This document shows, piece after piece, positions 22,407 through 28,705 of a stretch of DNA of 28,705 nt. Within the stretch, counting starts at the first letter, position 1. The number at the start of each line of letters is the position of its first letter. A program made the translations under genes and the position numbers. Under the pieces are notes generated by a model, which was not told the DNA's origin, searched no databases, and was given only the letters and a program-made list of their open reading frames with translations. Source of the DNA: DATBED01 sp035480695 (GTDB taxonomy: Bacteria > Patescibacteriota > Saccharimonadia > Saccharimonadales > UBA4665); NCBI GenBank assembly GCA_035480695.1, contig DATIHM010000082.1, positions 1 through 28,705 on the forward strand, read 5' to 3'.

Positions 22407-23444
22407 TTACACTTGCCCGCTCATTAAGAAAAGGATAAGTCCCAGCACGCCGGCGACCTGCCCGAGAATCCAGAAGCGCATCGTCACTTTGGTTTCCGGC
22501 CAGCCGATGGCTTCGAAGTGGTGGTGGATCGGCGAGGACAAGAAGACTTTTTTGCCGTTACGCAGCTTTTTGGAGGTGCGGTTGATGATGACCGAGCCGG
22601 TTTCCATGACATAAACGGCGCCGATGATCGGCAGCACATATATGGTGTTGGTCTGAAGAGCGATGATGCCGAGTGCCGTGCCAAGCGCGAACGAGCCGGT
22701 ATCACCCATGAAAAAGCGCGCCGGATAGATGTTGAACCAGGTGTAGCTGAGGAGTGTTCCGACCACTGTCAGGCAGAAGCCGGCCAGCGCGAACTTGTGC
22801 TCGACCGCCGCGATGATGGCGTAAGCCGTAAATGACGACGTCAGCAGACCACCGGCCAATCCGTCTAAACCATCTGTGATGTTTACGGAGATGGCCGTGG
22901 CGATGACCACCAACCAGAACAGCGCGATCAGCGCCAGGCCGATGTGCCACTCGTGAATCCACGGCAAATAGACAGAATGCACGCCCAGCTTGGCGTAAAA
23001 CCACCAGCCGCCGATAAGGACCAGGATGCTGTAGAGCGTGAATTTGGTGCGGGCACGCATGCCGGCCACACCGCCGGTGCTGCGTATATTCATGACGTCA
23101 TCAATCAGACCGATGGCGCTGGCCGCGACCAGTCCGGCCAACGGCAGCCAGGTCTGGCCACGCGACAGGTTGGCAAGCAGCGTCACGATGGTAATCGACA
23201 GCACGAAAATCAGGCCGGCCATCGTCGGGATGTGCCGCTTGTGCTTGGCGGCGTGCAGTTTGGCATAGACGGTCGCCTTGCCACCCGACCAGGCATCGGT
23301 GCGTTGGCGCTTCCACCATTCCCTTTTGTAGGCGGTCGTGGTGTAAATCGGTGTGATAAGCATGCTGAGCGCGAATCCGAAAAAGCCCAGGGCCAGGATG
23401 CGCATCAGGTTATGTGAGGTGATAGCAATGTGTAAGGTGTTCAT
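22407..23444 (-). CDS. mraY: Phospho-MurNAc-pentapeptide transferase MraY
   Basis: 345 aa, about ten transmembrane segments. Family motifs: KRHIPTMAGLIFV, GLIDDVMNI, NITDGLDGLAGG with the catalytic-site aspartates, ARFFMGDTGSFALG and SSPIHHHFEAIGW. MraY moves phospho-MurNAc-pentapeptide from UDP to undecaprenyl phosphate, making lipid I. In many bacteria murE/murF precede mraY and murD follows it; both are absent here. An extended -10 (TGg-TATAAT) lies near the end of ftsI, followed by a short A/C-rich leader with no ribosome binding site. Confidence 0.96.
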   Translation of the reverse strand: MNTLHIAITSHNLMRILALGFFGFALSMLITPIYTTTAYKREWWKRQRTDAWSGGKATVYAKLHAAKHKRHIPTMAGLIFVLSITIVTLLANLSRGQTWLPLAGLVAASAIGLIDDVMNIRSTGGVAGMRARTKFTLYSILVLIGGWWFYAKLGVHSVYLPWIHEWHIGLALIALFWLVVIATAISVNITDGLDGLAGGLLTSSFTAYAIIAAVEHKFALAGFCLTVVGTLLSYTWFNIYPARFFMGDTGSFALGTALGIIALQTNTIYVLPIIGAVYVMETGSVIINRTSKKLRNGKKVFLSSPIHHHFEAIGWPETKVTMRFWILGQVAGVLGLILFLMSGQV

Positions 23445-23476
23445 AAGTGGGATGTTTTTGTTTTTTTGTTTACTTG

Positions 23477-23485
23477 ATTATACCA
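23477..23485 (-). promoter_or_regulatory. Extended -10 (TGg-TATAAT) upstream of mraY
   Basis: TGG then perfect TATAAT (23482-23477), just after the ftsI stop. It gives an internal start for mraY-ftsW-murG-ftsQ with an A/C-rich leader of roughly 25 nt. No matching -35. Confidence 0.6.
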
Positions 23486-23489
23486 TTTC

Positions 23490-25265
23490 TTACTGCGATT
23501 TCGGAGTCACGTAGGAATTGTCTATCAGCATGTGCGCCAGGTCGCCGAACACCGGCTGGCCACCGTAAGAACCGGCGTAGCCGGCCACATTGGGCAGGAT
23601 GTTGAAGACGACGATGACATACTGCGGCTTGTCGCCGCCGACGAAGCCGACATACGTGCCGTTAAACTTATTGTCGTAGTAGCCGCCGCCGGGTTTGGCG
23701 ACCTGGGCGGTGCCGGTCTTGCCACCGACTGTGTAACTGGAATCAAAGTTCAGGTAGCTGAAGCCTTCAGCCAGGTGCTGTTGCACGACGTACTGCATGA
23801 GCGGCACCATTTCCTGGCTAACTTTGGGCGAGACCACGCCCTTCTCTAATACCTTGGGCTTCATTGTGGTCGTCTTACCGCTGGAATCCGTAACTTGGTC
23901 GACGAGCGTCGGCTGGTAATATGTGCCGCCGTTCAGCACGGCGGAATCGGCCGCCGCCATCTGCAGCGCCGTTATCTGAACCGCCTGGCCGAAAGCCGTG
24001 TTGGCATATGTCAGGTCGATGGCGGCGCCATTGTCCCCAGGCGTCGGAATCAGCCCATCCGGCTCGTAGCCCTGCTCTACCCCGGTCGGCTGACCGAGAC
24101 GGAAACGGTCGTGCATGTATTCGTACCAGGCGTTGCGCGCCTTACTGTCAATCTGGCCGCCGCCCATCTGCATCAGCAACCAAGTTGCGCCGGTGTTGAG
24201 CGACAGGTTCAGCAGGCTGCCGATGCTCTGGGTGCGCGGGCCGCCGTCTTCTTCGATGTCGGTGATGTTGAAGCCGTCAACCAGCCAGTGCGCAGGGTCG
24301 TAGAAAGTCGTGTTGGGGTTGATTACGCCCTGGTCGAGCGCCGAAGCGACGGTCAGGATCTTCATGCTCGAGCCCGGCTCTATGGCGTTGGAAACGGCCG
24401 CATTCTGGAAAACGCTCGGGTTGGTGACATTCTGGTAATTGCCCGGGTCAAATGTCGGATAGTTGGCCATAGCTTTGATCTGGCCGGTGTTGGGGTCCAT
24501 GATGATGGCGCTCAGGCCCTGCGACTTGGTCTTCTGGTAATCGGCAGCCAAAATCTGTTCCATGCGCGCCTGCATCGGCAAGTCGATGGTCGTGACGATG
24601 TTATCGCCGTTCTGGGGCGCCGTCTGCACATTGTCTTTGCTGGCGGCCAGCGGCACGCCACTGGCGTCGGTTACGGCCTTCACCTGCCCTGGCTTGCCGC
24701 TGAGCTGCTTGTTCAATGCCTGCTCGATGCCGTATTCGCCCATGCCGTCGTTGTTGACGAAACCGAGCACCTGCGATGCTAGCGAGCCCTGCGGATAGGT
24801 GCGGTAATCCAACCCTTGCGTGCCGATGCCCGGCAGTTTGAGAGCCGTAACCTGTTTGGACTGGTCGCTCGTCAACTTCTTGGCCAGGATGGCGTAGCGC
24901 GTGTCCTTGGTTTTCATAAGCTTGGCATACTGGCCGGCGTCTCCACCGATGATTCGTTGGATTCTGGTGGCGTCGCCGTCGGCATTCTTAACGTAAACCG
25001 GATCGGCGTACAGCGTGAAAAGCTCCTGGTTGAGCACGATAGGCAGCACGTTGCCGCCATCATGCGCCTCGATGATGCCGCGCGTCGCTGGAATCTGGTG
25101 CTGCTTAAGCTGGTCGCTCAGCGCCGCCGCCCGGTAATGCCCGTAGCGTATGACCTGTATATAAAAGAGCCGCACGCCGAAAATCATCAATACCAGCAAA
25201 AGCAGCCCGTACCAAATGCGTACGCGCTTAATAGTCTGGACCGTATCGTTTTTGTTTGGGACCAT
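23490..25265 (-). CDS. ftsI: Class B penicillin-binding protein (FtsI/PBP2-like transpeptidase)
   Basis: 591 aa from ATG 25265; the frame reaches 25295, but that start overlaps a TATAAT. One N-terminal helix (IWYGLLLLVLMIFGVRLFYI) anchors it, followed by the class B dimerisation domain (ATRGIIEAHDG, LPGIGTQGLDYRTYPQGSLA). The transpeptidase motifs are SSMK (active-site Ser299), SLN in LSLNTGATW, and KTGT in VGGKTGTAQVAKPGGG. No PASTA domain. It cross-links septal peptidoglycan together with FtsW. A structured 100-bp gap separates it from ftsL. Confidence 0.94.
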   Translation of the reverse strand: MVPNKNDTVQTIKRVRIWYGLLLLVLMIFGVRLFYIQVIRYGHYRAAALSDQLKQHQIPATRGIIEAHDGGNVLPIVLNQELFTLYADPVYVKNADGDATRIQRIIGGDAGQYAKLMKTKDTRYAILAKKLTSDQSKQVTALKLPGIGTQGLDYRTYPQGSLASQVLGFVNNDGMGEYGIEQALNKQLSGKPGQVKAVTDASGVPLAASKDNVQTAPQNGDNIVTTIDLPMQARMEQILAADYQKTKSQGLSAIIMDPNTGQIKAMANYPTFDPGNYQNVTNPSVFQNAAVSNAIEPGSSMKILTVASALDQGVINPNTTFYDPAHWLVDGFNITDIEEDGGPRTQSIGSLLNLSLNTGATWLLMQMGGGQIDSKARNAWYEYMHDRFRLGQPTGVEQGYEPDGLIPTPGDNGAAIDLTYANTAFGQAVQITALQMAAADSAVLNGGTYYQPTLVDQVTDSSGKTTTMKPKVLEKGVVSPKVSQEMVPLMQYVVQQHLAEGFSYLNFDSSYTVGGKTGTAQVAKPGGGYYDNKFNGTYVGFVGGDKPQYVIVVFNILPNVAGYAGSYGGQPVFGDLAHMLIDNSYVTPKSQ

Positions 25266-25274
25266 CCACTTATA

Positions 25275-25280
25275 ATTATA
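25275..25280 (-). promoter_or_regulatory. -10 box (TATAAT) for ftsI
   Basis: Perfect TATAAT on the minus strand, 9 nt before ATG 25265, so the mRNA would be near-leaderless. It lies just downstream of the structured element in the ftsL-ftsI gap. Confidence 0.5.
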
Positions 25281-25287
25281 TAACAAA

Positions 25288-25389
25288 CAGACCATTTATT
25301 GGCTTCAGACTCATGCGGTTTTGATAACCGCTTCGCTGATCGAGAGTTGGAGTTCCAAGTCCTCGGAGTCTTCTTCCAAAAATGGTCTG
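25288..25389 (-). repeat. Structured ftsL-ftsI intergenic element (long inverted repeat, three-way junction)
   Basis: The ends are inverted repeats: CAGACCATTTATTGG (25288-25302) against CCAAAAATGGTCTG (25376-25389), 14 pairs with one bulge. Inside, the minus-strand RNA can form AGACTC/GAGTCT, then two arms: CGAG/CUCG continued by UUGG-AACU-CCAA, and GCGGUU-AUCAA-AACCGC. It starts one base after the ftsL coding region. It could be a cis-acting RNA, a processing site or a MITE-like insertion; no target duplication was seen. Confidence 0.6.
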
Positions 25390-25737
25390 TCAGTTTTTAA
25401 CGGTGGCTGAGGGCGCAGTGGCGACCAGGTTCTTGGCAACAGCGCTGCCCTGCACCCGGCTCATGGCCTGCAAGCGGGCCGAGGACACTTCCAAATCGTC
25501 ATGCTGGCTCTTCAGTGAAGCCTGCGTCTGCTGCAAGGAGTTGATCTGGTAACCGAACGCGTTCGTCTTGGTCACCTGCGACAGATACAATAGCCCCAGC
25601 AGGCACGCCAGCACGATCAGCACGATCGTGTTGCTGACCGGCCCGAGTGCCCTGACCTGCATGCGCGAAGCGACCAGATTCTGGTTCCGCCCCTGGAAGC
25701 GCGTCCGGTTCATGGCTAGTGAGGATGAATATGTCAT
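25390..25737 (-). CDS. ftsL: FtsL-like septum protein
   Basis: 115 aa: a short basic cytoplasmic N-terminus, one transmembrane helix (about 35-53, TIVLIVLACLLGLLYLSQV) and a coiled-coil-like stretch (INSLQQTQASLKSQHDDLEV), the topology of FtsL/DivIC. Sequence conservation in FtsL is always low, so the call rests on topology and on its place between rsmH and ftsI. An alternative start at ATG 25713 would remove 8 residues. FtsL bridges FtsQ, FtsW and FtsI at the septum. Confidence 0.8.
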   Translation of the reverse strand: MTYSSSLAMNRTRFQGRNQNLVASRMQVRALGPVSNTIVLIVLACLLGLLYLSQVTKTNAFGYQINSLQQTQASLKSQHDDLEVSSARLQAMSRVQGSAVAKNLVATAPSATVKN

Positions 25738-25809
25738 ATATTTTTATGTTTGTTTAGGTTTTTGTTTTTGGTGCCCCAACCCCGGCGGACCGGGGCTGGA
25801 GCTACACTA

Positions 25810-25869
25810 CTAGACCACTTTGACGTGGATCTTGTAGGTTCGGGAGCTACTTTTTACCGGAATCGGCAT
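25810..25869 (-). CDS. Possible 19-aa ORF between rsmH and ftsL
   Basis: ATG 25869 begins one base after the rsmH stop codon (TAAAATG) and ends at TAG 25812-25810: MPIPVKSSSRTYKIHVKVV. GGGAAC lies just before it. Beyond it, a 6-bp hairpin (CCCCGG/CCGGGG, about 25780-25795) occupies the rest of the gap. The peptide has sensible composition, but the length alone gives little support. It may be a coupled leader peptide or chance. Confidence 0.25.
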   Translation of the reverse strand: MPIPVKSSSRTYKIHVKVV

Positions 25870-25870
25870 T

Positions 25871-26776
25871 TTAGTTCCCTTTCTTTTTTATTTTCACTGC
25901 GGCCCGCAACTTGGCGCTGCGTGCTCGCGGATTGTGAACTGTTTCGTCAGGGCTGGCGGTCACCGGTGTCTTGGTGAGCAGCCTGAGCTCGGCGTCGTAG
26001 CGGTCGCCGGCAGCTTCGGCCAGTGCCTGTTTGACCAAACGGTCTTCGAGGCTATGGAAGCTGATGACGGCGATGCGTCCACCGGGCTTTAGCAGCTCGA
26101 ACCATAGAGGCAGAGCCTCCTGCAGCTGGCGCAATTCATCGTTCACAGCGATGCGAATCGCCTGGAACGTGCGCGTCGCCGGATGCACCCGGCTATGGCC
26201 TGGCCATGCCTGAGCGGCGACTGCTGCTAGTTCGTCCGTGGTCTGGAGCGGCCTGGCCTGCACGATTAATCTCGCAATTTGTGCGGCCTTCGGCTCCTCG
26301 CCATAGCGCGTCAGCAAATCGGCCAACTGCGCCTCGCTATAGGTGTTAATTATAGTTTCAGCGGTCAGCGCTTGCGACTGGTCCATCCGCATATCCAGCG
26401 GACCGGAATGCACTATGGCAAACCCGCGTTTGCCCTCGTTAAGGTGCGGTGACGACACGCCCAAATCGGCCAAAATAACGTCGAATTGCCGCCCTTCGGC
26501 GAGCAACTCCCTGCTGGCAGCCAGAAAATCCTGCTGCTCGATATCGGCGCCAGGTAACTCTTCCCGGAGCACCCTGACCGCGTTGGCATCGCGGTCGATA
26601 AGCGTGACATCTGTGAGGCTTCCAACCCGTTCCGCTACTGCTTGGGCGTGTCCGCCGTAGCCGGCCGTCAAGTCGAGGTAGCTATCCCCTTCTGACGGGT
26701 CCAGATACTGTAGGACTTCCTTCAGTAGTACCGGTTCGTGCTGTTTGTTTTTATTTTGGTGTTTGTTTTGGTGCAT
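25871..26776 (-). CDS. rsmH: 16S rRNA (cytosine1402-N4)-methyltransferase RsmH (MraW)
   Basis: 301 aa. HEPVLLKEVLQYL and the SAM-binding DLTAGYGGHAQAV open the protein. Then DVILADLGVSSPHLNEGKRG, GPLDMRMDQSQ, HPATRTFQAIRIAVNDELRQ and ISFHSLEDRLVKQ follow in the standard family order. It methylates C1402 of 16S rRNA in the P site. The N-terminal 12 residues are Asn/Lys/Gln-rich (QNKHQNKNKQ), encoded by one of the A/C-rich tracts seen at several gene boundaries in this cluster. It stands between mraZ and ftsL as in most dcw clusters. Confidence 0.96.
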   Translation of the reverse strand: MHQNKHQNKNKQHEPVLLKEVLQYLDPSEGDSYLDLTAGYGGHAQAVAERVGSLTDVTLIDRDANAVRVLREELPGADIEQQDFLAASRELLAEGRQFDVILADLGVSSPHLNEGKRGFAIVHSGPLDMRMDQSQALTAETIINTYSEAQLADLLTRYGEEPKAAQIARLIVQARPLQTTDELAAVAAQAWPGHSRVHPATRTFQAIRIAVNDELRQLQEALPLWFELLKPGGRIAVISFHSLEDRLVKQALAEAAGDRYDAELRLLTKTPVTASPDETVHNPRARSAKLRAAVKIKKKGN

Positions 26777-27042
26777 CTTGCTTGTGTTTTATTACAAGGT
26801 CACCTAACCAGCAGTCAATTTTTTGTTTTTTTGTAGTTTTTGTTTTTGTGGATTCAGCTCATCGTACAAGTACAATTTGCCAAATCAAGTTTGAGAGACT
26901 TATGTGTGAGGTGGAGTTTTGGGAGGTGTTTTTGAAATGTACAAAGCGCTTTTTTAAAGTGGTTTGCTATCGATTCCACTTATTGACTGCCGGATAGGTG
27001 ATCTCGGTTCCTATCCCGCCCTGGTTGTTAACGTGCAGCTGC
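26777..27042 (-). other. mraZ-rsmH gap: hairpin plus internal promoter
   Basis: 266 bp with no credible gene. Just after mraZ a perfect 7-bp hairpin (GGATAGG 26992-26998 with CCTATCC 27010-27016) is present without a T-run. Nearer rsmH, TTGACT (26818-26813) and TAATAA (26794-26789) with 18-bp spacing form a promoter starting near 26782. Between them lie A/C-rich tracts on the minus strand (26819-26850). A weaker TTGATT/TACGAT pair lies near 26865-26895. A plus-strand frame at 26782-26997 is not protein-like. Confidence 0.5.
26789..26818 (-). promoter_or_regulatory. Promoter (TTGACT-N18-TAATAA) for rsmH
   Basis: -35 at 26818-26813 and -10 at 26794-26789. The start would fall about 6 nt before ATG 26776. 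It gives rsmH onward an mraZ-independent start. Confidence 0.5.
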
Positions 27043-27408
27043 TTATTGTTCGGGAGCCATCAGGCGCCAATATTGGCCGACGCCTACCGCAATCACTTCC
27101 CGGCTGATTCCGGCATAGTCGAGCAGATGCTGCTCTAGGGTGATGCGCCCCTGTTTGTCGTCGGGCATCTGTTCGACCTTCCCCATCCTAAATTGGACGT
27201 TCAGGTCTGCGATGCGCTCGTCGAGGATATCTCCGGCCAATCGTGGCTCTACCAGGTTTTCCCAGACATCCTTCGGGTAAAGGTGCAGGTACTTACCGAA
27301 CCCACGTGTTACTACTGCTCCGCTCGCAAACTTGGCACGAAGTTCAGGTGGTATGGTTAACCGCCTCTTATCGTCCAGCTTGCGTTCAAAGTAGTCTACC
27401 GTGGCCAT
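27043..27408 (-). CDS. mraZ: Transcriptional regulator MraZ
   Basis: 121 aa, slightly short of the usual 140-150. Two AbrB/SpoVT-like half-domains are marked by DDKRRLTIPPELRAKF near the N-terminus and DDKQGRITLEQHLLDYAGI in the second half, both with the D-x-x-x-R-[LI]-T signature. AAAGGA lies 5 nt before ATG 27408. MraZ binds TGGG-type direct repeats upstream of its own gene and regulates the dcw cluster; such repeats are present at 27475-27512. First gene of the cluster. Confidence 0.95.
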   Translation of the reverse strand: MATVDYFERKLDDKRRLTIPPELRAKFASGAVVTRGFGKYLHLYPKDVWENLVEPRLAGDILDERIADLNVQFRMGKVEQMPDDKQGRITLEQHLLDYAGISREVIAVGVGQYWRLMAPEQ

Positions 27409-27474
27409 TGGTATCCTTTAAGCTGCTAGTGGTTTTTATTTTTCGAAATGTCACGCTATTTGGCCGTTCCATTT

Positions 27475-27518
27475 CTACCCACTGACATGAGTGTACTACC
27501 CACCGTCACCCCCCGCAA
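27475..27518 (-). promoter_or_regulatory. mraZ promoter with GTGGGTAG direct repeats (probable MraZ sites)
   Basis: On the minus strand GTGGGTAG occurs twice, 21 bp apart (27503-27496 and 27482-27475), with a weaker GGGGTGA about 10 bp upstream (27512-27506). TTGCGG (27518-27513) and TACACT (27495-27490) with 17-bp spacing form a possible promoter whose -10 lies between the repeats. Spacing near whole helical turns fits an oligomeric MraZ; autoregulation is inferred from the family. Confidence 0.55.
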
Positions 27519-27530
27519 TACACAAAATAG

Positions 27531-27559
27531 AAAAAAGTGGTGTTTCGTACACCACTTTT
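27531..27559. terminator. Bidirectional intrinsic terminator
   Basis: Perfect 11-bp stem, AAAAGTGGTGT (27533-27543) with ACACCACTTTT (27549-27559), and a TTCGT loop. The A-run on one side and T-run on the other make it work in either direction. On the minus strand it closes the small-protein transcription unit before the mraZ promoter begins. Confidence 0.85.
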
Positions 27560-27624
27560 CCACAGATTTTAAGAAGTTATCCGCCAAACCGCCACATGTA
27601 GCGTGCTGAGAGAAACCTTAAACG

Positions 27625-28020
27625 CTAGCGTTTATGAGCTGCTTGTTCCTGAGCGGAGGCAATCGGAACTTGAACAGTCTGTCCGTAAATATCGCCCTGT
27701 TTTGCAACGAACTGCTCAACAGCGGATTTAACAGCCTGATCGCCAGTTAAGACTCCTGGCTCAACGTTAGCGATGGCATCATCGGGACCTTCACCTGCAC
27801 GATATGTATAAGGAATTTGGGGATCTCTTGCTAGCGCAGCCTGGGGAACCGGCTTCTCGGAGGTGGTGCCAGCCGGCTTAGGGCTGTGCGTTGCTGCCCA
27901 GATACCAGCTGAAACAGCCAAAACAGCAGCAGCAGAGCCAAGACGCAACGTGCGCTTCTGCTGAGGAGTTATCTCATCCCGATTGGCAGAAGTTGGATCG
28001 TAGTTCCGTGAGTGAATCAT
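27625..28020 (-). CDS. Hypothetical membrane-anchored protein, 131 aa
   Basis: Start set at ATG 28020, because an extended -10 (TGt-TAAGAT, 28036-28028) sits 7 nt upstream; the frame itself extends to 28056. After about 25 polar residues comes one helix (about 29-45, GSAAAVLAVSAGIWAATH), then a Pro-rich linker and an outside region with TGDQAVKSAVEQFVAKQGDI. That last part faintly recalls a LysM-like unit, but not convincingly. The product is probably anchored with its C-terminus outside. It ends 65 bp before the bidirectional terminator. Confidence 0.65.
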   Translation of the reverse strand: MIHSRNYDPTSANRDEITPQQKRTLRLGSAAAVLAVSAGIWAATHSPKPAGTTSEKPVPQAALARDPQIPYTYRAGEGPDDAIANVEPGVLTGDQAVKSAVEQFVAKQGDIYGQTVQVPIASAQEQAAHKR

Positions 28021-28027
28021 AGTGCTT

Positions 28028-28036
28028 ATCTTAACA
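28028..28036 (-). promoter_or_regulatory. Extended -10 (TGt-TAAGAT)
   Basis: TGT then TAAGAT on the minus strand, 7 nt before ATG 28020; no ribosome binding site, so leaderless by position. TTTAAAGG lies upstream in place of a clear -35. Confidence 0.45.
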
Positions 28037-28058
28037 TTTTCCTTTAAAAAGGTCAAGC

Positions 28059-28346
28059 TTAATGCTTGCCTGAACGAGGGGCCGTGCGCTGCACCACGCT
28101 GTAGCTGACGTAGTGCGTTTCGGTGTCTTCCTTTTCACGGCGGATTGGGTTGACGTTCTCGGACTCAAAGTTGTTCTCGGCGAAGGCGAAGACCGGGCGG
28201 CTGGGCAGCACGACCCGCTTTTCCGGCTGGTTCGGCATGTCCAGCAAGCCCAAGGTGGCGGCGCCGGCCAGCAAAACTATACCGACCCTGCCGGCGGCCT
28301 GTTCGATCTTTTCTGGTGTTGATGGTTTTTTTGTTTTAGTTGACAT
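28059..28346 (-). CDS. Small single-pass membrane protein, 95 aa
   Basis: Basic N-terminus (MSTKTKKPSTPEKIEQ), one helix (about 20-36, VGIVLLAGAATLGLLDM) and a polar, charged outside tail (ESENVNPIRREKEDTETHYV). No family recognised. Its promoter is one of the best in the window and is positioned for a leaderless mRNA. It precedes another small membrane protein of similar topology by 38 bp, so the two could act together at the envelope. Confidence 0.65.
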   Translation of the reverse strand: MSTKTKKPSTPEKIEQAAGRVGIVLLAGAATLGLLDMPNQPEKRVVLPSRPVFAFAENNFESENVNPIRREKEDTETHYVSYSVVQRTAPRSGKH

Positions 28347-28353
28347 CTACATA

Positions 28354-28382
28354 ATTCTAGCAAGAATTAGGCTTTTTGTCAA
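28354..28382 (-). promoter_or_regulatory. Promoter (TTGACA-N17-TGc-TAGAAT)
   Basis: Perfect -35 (28382-28377), 17-bp spacer, extended TGC and TAGAAT (28359-28354). The -10 ends 7 nt before ATG 28346, with no ribosome binding site between: the clearest leaderless arrangement here. Confidence 0.8.
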
Positions 28383-28392
28383 TGTTCTTATG

Positions 28393-28705
28393 TTAAACAT
28401 CGATTTCGGCAGGCACGCCGGTTTCCAACTTGTGGAAAGTAATTCCCTCTTTGGCGAGCACACCTTCCATCAGGTCGTACATGCCGGACTGAGCGTCGCT
28501 GCTCCAGTGCCAGTCGTGGATCGGCAGCACATGCTTGGGCTTCAGTTTGATTGCCAGGTTAACACCTTTGATGGTAGCGCCCCAAGGAGCGGTCACCGGC
28601 AACGCCAAAATAGCTTTAGTCTCTTTGAAACTGTGGCTGTCGCCGGGGTGACTGAGCTTGTCCAGGTAATGCACGCCGATTTCTTCAGGCAGTGGGAACA
28701 GCGGC
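28393..28705 (-). CDS. Metallo-beta-lactamase-fold hydrolase, C-terminal part; 5' end outside window
   Basis: The frame is open to the window edge (upstream residues PLFPLPEEIGVHYLD); the GTG at 28674 is only an internal codon. The visible 103 residues show GDSHSF, ILALPVTAPWGA, the KLKPKHVLPIHDWHW segment with a metal-ligand-type His, and a short C-terminal helix. This matches the second half of UlaG-like or RNase Z-type metallo-beta-lactamase-fold enzymes. The HxHxDH motif, which would confirm activity, lies outside. Substrate unknown. Confidence 0.75.
   Translation of the reverse strand, partial: PLFPLPEEIGVHYLDKLSHPGDSHSFKETKAILALPVTAPWGATIKGVNLAIKLKPKHVLPIHDWHWSSDAQSGMYDLMEGVLAKEGITFHKLETGVPAEIDV

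Noticed and set aside
26782..26997. 71-aa plus-strand frame between mraZ and rsmH
   Set aside because: Phe/Val/Cys-rich translation of T/G tracts, opposite to the operon, no initiation signal.
1..28705. Alternative genetic code (UGA = Gly) as in other CPR phyla
   Set aside because: Many intact, correctly sized genes end in TGA (der, pth, dprA, topA, the UmuD-like gene, ftsW).

Overview
The window looks like part of a compact, GC-rich (mid-50s %, by eye) bacterial chromosome from the Candidate Phyla Radiation, most probably Saccharibacteria (TM7). This rests on gene content, not on a marker-gene search: a shortened division/cell-wall (dcw) cluster without mur ligases, a sigma-region-4 protein fused to HARE-HTH domains, many tiny membrane proteins, overlapping genes and apparently leaderless promoters. 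TGA ends many intact genes (der, pth, dprA, topA), so the UGA-glycine code of Gracilibacteria and Absconditabacteria is excluded.

Layout. 1-2634 (+): the end of a DUF3048/YerB-type protein, a membrane histidine kinase, a single-domain response regulator and a tiny membrane protein. 2635-4704 (+): a translesion cassette with a long leader, a 45-aa ORF, a UmuD-like protein that has lost its protease residues, and umuC. 4701-5954 (-): tRNA-Glu(CTC), a cytidylyltransferase-like gene broken by a frameshift, and a membrane protein. 6033-9157 (+): a soluble PAS kinase, a response regulator with a long disordered tail, and an RsuA/RluB-type pseudouridine synthase. 9143-12966: der and pth (+) alternate with a zinc-ribbon protein, a secreted double peptidoglycan-binding protein and a small ORF (-), and each + gene overlaps its - neighbour tail to tail. 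12982-13384 (-): a candidate structured non-coding RNA of about 400 nt, with a consensus promoter and an intrinsic terminator. 13439-18452 (+): dprA, a small membrane protein, topA, the sigma4/HARE-HTH regulator and a hypothetical gene. 18453-19060: a gene-free convergent gap. 19061-27408 (-): mraZ-rsmH-ftsL-ftsI-mraY-ftsW-murG-ftsQ. 27625-28705 (-): two small membrane proteins and the end of a metallo-beta-lactamase-fold hydrolase.

How it fits together. The right third makes lipid-linked peptidoglycan precursor (mraY, murG), polymerises and cross-links it at the septum (ftsW, ftsI), and supplies the divisome scaffold (ftsL, ftsQ). It is headed by the regulator mraZ, whose promoter carries a repeated GTGGG motif. 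The middle is information processing: ribosome GTPase, peptidyl-tRNA recycling, DNA uptake, topoisomerase and RNA polymerase-associated regulation. The left part is signalling and DNA damage tolerance.

Most worth a second look: the unassigned RNA at 12982-13384, the protease-dead UmuD, the three-way-junction element between ftsL and ftsI, the recurring -10/N6-9/ATG arrangement, and the series of tail-to-tail overlaps.
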